A DNA stretch of 64,000 bases from Pedobacter sp. ASV12 (GTDB taxonomy: Bacteria > Bacteroidota > Bacteroidia > Sphingobacteriales > Sphingobacteriaceae). The notes beneath the pieces were generated by a model. That model was not told the origin of the DNA. It saw only the letters and a program-made list of their open reading frames with translations, and did no database searches. The DNA lies in NCBI RefSeq assembly GCF_016429155.1, contig NZ_JAELUC010000006.1, positions 20,731 through 84,730 of the forward strand. Direction: 5' to 3'. A program made the translations under genes and the position numbers. The number at the start of each line of letters is the position of its first letter. The first letter of the stretch is position 1. Positions 61,613 through 64,000 of the stretch are shown here, one piece after another.

Positions 61613-62243
61613 CCTGCTTGGGCTTGGCCGAAGAGAGGTAATAATGCCACAACAACATGGTGGCTAGGGTGCGGTAAGGCTGCCAAAGGGTCGAAAGCGC
61701 CAAAAGAGTTTCGCGTGTGGTGTCTTTGTCTAGTTTTTTGATTCTTTTTAGGGCATTTACCGCAGCCAGATCACCAACGGGGAAAATGTCGGTGCGTTTC
61801 AGCACAAAGATCAGGTATATATCTACGGTCCAATGGCCAATGCCTTTGAGCGTCAATAGCCGTTGCCGAACTTCGTCATCAGCCAAGCCTTCCAATTCGG
61901 TTAGGTTAAGTGCTCCATTGACCAAGGCTTGAGCCAAGTGTCTTACATAAACCGTTTTTTGTCGGCTGAAATAACAAGCCTTTAATTCTTCGTCGCTCAG
62001 AGCCAGTACGTTTTCCGGACTTATCACGGTTATTTTTCCGCGCAGCTTGTTCAAGGTAGCCAATGCCGAGGCCAACGATACTTGCTGCTCGAGAATGATA
62101 TGCACCAGCGATTCGAAAGTATTGGGCCGGTTCCACACCGGCGGATAACCATGCTCGCTGATTACCTGGGCCAGGTCTTTATCCATGGAAGCTACTTTTT
62201 GGCAGTTTTCTTCGAAGTTACTTGCATTAAATGTTGGAAACAT
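61599..62243 (-). CDS. DNA-3-methyladenine glycosylase II family protein (AlkA-type, HhH-GPD)
   Basis: 214 residues: helix-hairpin-helix GPD domain with LTLKGIGHWTVDIYLIFVL and the catalytic Asp in FPVGDLAAVNAL. Removes alkylated purines. Lacks the N-terminal TBP-like domain of E. coli AlkA, so is the short form. Confidence 0.9.
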   Translation of the reverse strand: MFPTFNASNFEENCQKVASMDKDLAQVISEHGYPPVWNRPNTFESLVHIILEQQVSLASALATLNKLRGKITVISPENVLALSDEELKACYFSRQKTVYVRHLAQALVNGALNLTELEGLADDEVRQRLLTLKGIGHWTVDIYLIFVLKRTDIFPVGDLAAVNALKRIKKLDKDTTRETLLALSTLWQPYRTLATMLLWHYYLSSAKPKQVNTL

Positions 62244-62281
62244 GGAATGAGCTGTTTATTGGTTTCGCCGGGCAAAGCAAA

Positions 62282-62503
62282 TTAGGTTTTTAAGGTTTTT
62301 TGCTTATTCTGCAACATAAGGAGTGCCTTGGCAGCCCTTGTTTTGCGGGTTTCTTCTTGTTTGGCCGAACCTACCCAATCGCAGTAGCCTTGTTTGTACG
62401 ACTTGGCCAGGCTTTCGAAAAAAGTATGGGCTTCGCTATCCTGATTTAAAAGGGCCTGCAGTTCGGCCGGTACCCCTTCAATATGTTCTCCTTTTTTAAG
62501 CAT
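62282..62503 (-). CDS. Small YdeI/OmpD-associated-type protein
   Basis: 73 residues from ATG 62503 matching the YdeI/OmpD-associated C-terminal domain (VPAELQALLNQDSEAHTFFE, then SYKQGYCDWVGSAKQEETR). Function unknown; linked in other bacteria to bacteriocin and stress resistance. The full-length family is longer; here only the short helical domain. Confidence 0.8.
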   Translation of the reverse strand: MLKKGEHIEGVPAELQALLNQDSEAHTFFESLAKSYKQGYCDWVGSAKQEETRKTRAAKALLMLQNKQKTLKT

Positions 62504-62600
62504 GCACAAAGTTAATTTTAATTCCGGGAAGACAAATTGTAGCGAAAGCGAGTTGCTTTACGTATGGGAATAAAACAACCTTAAACGAAACCTAAGCTTT

Positions 62601-63128
62601 ATGAAAAGAAACCCTTACTTTTTTATTTTATTGCTTGTAGCCGGGCTATTTGCTTCGTGCAAAAAAAGCGATGTCGCGTTTGAAAGCGATCTTGCCCGCA
62701 GCTATAAAATCTACACTAACTTTAAAACCTCGACTAATAATTCTTATCGGTATCAGGTTAATACCGTCTCGTGGACGGGTTATTCAACAGAAACCATCAT
62801 TACCGTAAAAAATGGAAAAGTGATCAAGCGTGCCTATGTGGCTAAGAATGTAATTGGCGGTGCGACGCCGCAAATTACCATACTGGAGCAATGGATTGAA
62901 GAGGAAGGCAGCCTGAATACCCACACCAATGGCGCGGCAACGCTAACTTTAGACCAGATATACGAAAAGGCAAGAACCGTATGGCTCCTGAAAAGGAAAG
63001 ACGCGAAAACTTCATTGGAAACCAAAAACAGTGGTATGATTTCTTCTTGTGGCTATGTAGAAAACAACTGTGCCGACGATTGTTTTAACGGAATTTCGAT
63101 TGCTTTTATAGAAAGGCTACCTGATTGA
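62601..63128 (+). CDS. Hypothetical lipoprotein
   Basis: 175 residues with signal peptide and lipobox LFASC (LLLVAGLFASCKKSD). Beta-rich domain follows; the C-terminus has four Cys (CGYVENNC and CADDC arrangement). No named family recognised. Followed by a strong terminator. Confidence 0.7.
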   Translation: MKRNPYFFILLLVAGLFASCKKSDVAFESDLARSYKIYTNFKTSTNNSYRYQVNTVSWTGYSTETIITVKNGKVIKRAYVAKNVIGGATPQITILEQWIEEEGSLNTHTNGAATLTLDQIYEKARTVWLLKRKDAKTSLETKNSGMISSCGYVENNCADDCFNGISIAFIERLPD

Positions 63129-63144
63129 GCTATTAAAAATGTTG

Positions 63145-63159
63145 GTGCCCTAAGGGCAC
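63145..63159 (+). repeat. Short hairpin downstream of the lipoprotein gene
   Basis: GTGCCC-TAA-GGGCAC: perfect 6-base arms with a 3-base loop, 16 bases after the stop and upstream of the main terminator. Confidence 0.5.
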
Positions 63160-63169
63160 AACTTTGGTT

Positions 63170-63204
63170 AAAAAGCCTCCTGTGTAAAGCAGGGGGCTTT
63201 TTTT
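63170..63204 (+). terminator. Terminator of the lipoprotein gene
   Basis: Thirteen pairs (one G-T) between AAAAAGCCTCCTG and CAGGGGGCTTTTT with a 7-base loop, followed by further T. A strong intrinsic terminator, 41 bases past the stop. Confidence 0.85.
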
Positions 63205-63348
63205 GTTGAACGGATATCGCAAACCTTCAAACCAGCCGTTTTGCAATGTTGGTTTGAAGTTCATACTTGCTTAATTTTTTATAACTTTAGTTCCTATAAT
63301 TTATCATCCCATTAATTATATATTTATTGTCGCTTAACGGTTTCGTTT

Positions 63349-63845
63349 ATGAGCTTACCGCTAAAAACAGGGGATGATCATTCTTTGCTTCTTTCGCAAT
63401 TAAAGAAAGGGGATAGCAACGCTTTTGGCTCGCTTTACGATTTGTACAGCCGCATGTTGCTCAGCAATATCATACACATGGTGAAAGACCAGGAGGTGGC
63501 CAAGGAGTTGCTTCAAGACCTTTTTTTGAAGGTCTGGGAAAAAAGAGAAAGTATTGATGTAGAAAAATCATTCAAGTCTTTTTTGTTTACCATAGCCAAA
63601 AACAAAGTATACGATTACCTGCGAAAGGTAGCACTTGATAAAAAGCTAACTAGGGAGCTGATTGCCAATACCATAGAGAGTTATAGCCATACAGAAGAGC
63701 TGCTGAGCTTTAAAGAAAAAAATGCCTGCCTCAATCAGGCTATCGAAGCCCTTTCGCCACAAAGCAGGCAGGTATATCAATTGTCTAAAATAGAGGGTTT
63801 AAGCCATAAGGAAATCAGCGAGCGTTTGGGGATTTCTGTATCTAC
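63349..63845 (+). CDS. ECF sigma factor (FecI/RpoE-type), truncated by adapter
   Basis: About 165 genomic residues. Region 2 (DLFLKVWEKRESIDVEKSFKS, NKVYDYLRKVALDKK) and region 4 (ALSPQSRQVYQLSKIEGLSHKEISERLGISVST) are clear, as in the Bacteroidota sigma-70 factor family paired with FecR anti-sigma factors and SusC/D-type transporters. The genomic sequence ends at 63845, in the middle of the last HTH; the ORF continues for 22 codons into adapter (reading LLYTSPSPRD and on) and stops in the P7 sequence. That tail is artefactual. Confidence 0.95.

Positions 63846-64000
<155 letters not shown>

Overview
The window reads as a chromosomal contig of a Bacteroidota bacterium, most likely Sphingobacteriaceae (Pedobacter or a close relative). 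The reasons are a type IX secretion sorting domain, promoters of the TTTG / TAnnTTTG type, several SPII lipoproteins, LytTR and NarL-type two-component systems, glycan-degrading genes (GH16, GH97, GH88, a PL14-like protein, DUF2264), bifunctional HisB and HisIE, and a FecI-type ECF sigma factor. No rRNA, tRNA, CRISPR array, prophage or insertion sequence was seen. The last 155 bases are not genomic: they are an Illumina Nextera adapter followed by poly-G. || Layout. 1-5.8 kb: dnaJ (cut by the window edge)-grpE, ftsE with a small partner, a T9SS-exported surface protein and a LuxC-type acyl-CoA reductase. 5.9-8.4 kb: ferredoxin, universal stress protein, NlpC/P60 hydrolase, YceH. 8.5-15.1 kb: a very large alpha-2-macroglobulin-like protein with an embedded carboxypeptidase-regulatory plus TonB-plug insert, and a smaller regulatory-domain protein. 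15.1-24.5 kb: WD40 and membrane proteins, then a complete minus-strand histidine operon hisG-D-C-B-H-A-(small membrane gene)-F-IE. It is preceded by a 20-codon leader peptide with six His codons and an attenuator-like hairpin plus U-run. 24.6-29.7 kb: L,D-transpeptidase, thioredoxin-like lipoprotein, EamA exporter, Lrp regulator, GH16. 29.9-41.8 kb: mostly plus-strand housekeeping and envelope genes (BatA-like, dihydroorotase homologue without metal ligands, DUF4199, two glycosyltransferases, GH3-family protein, ispC, rseP). 41.8-48.1 kb: hscB, small genes, an autoregulated ArsR-SRPBCC pair, a divergent CPBP protease / membrane-tethered HTH pair around a perfect 22-bp palindrome, DUF2461 and a LytS/LytR pair. 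48.2-60.8 kb: S41 peptidase and a dispersed carbohydrate-degradation region with a NarX/NarL-type system inside it. 61-63.8 kb: SDR protein, AlkA-type glycosylase, small proteins and a truncated ECF sigma factor ending in adapter. || How the parts work together. The best-supported regulatory finding is histidine-operon attenuation, with overlapping divergent promoters shared with the L,D-transpeptidase gene. An identical 15-mer built around CAAACGTTTG lies upstream of both GH16 and GH88, suggesting a shared LacI-type operator for glycan genes 31 kb apart. The CPBP/HTH pair may be a small membrane-linked signalling module. All functional calls come from motif and family recognition by eye; no database search was run.
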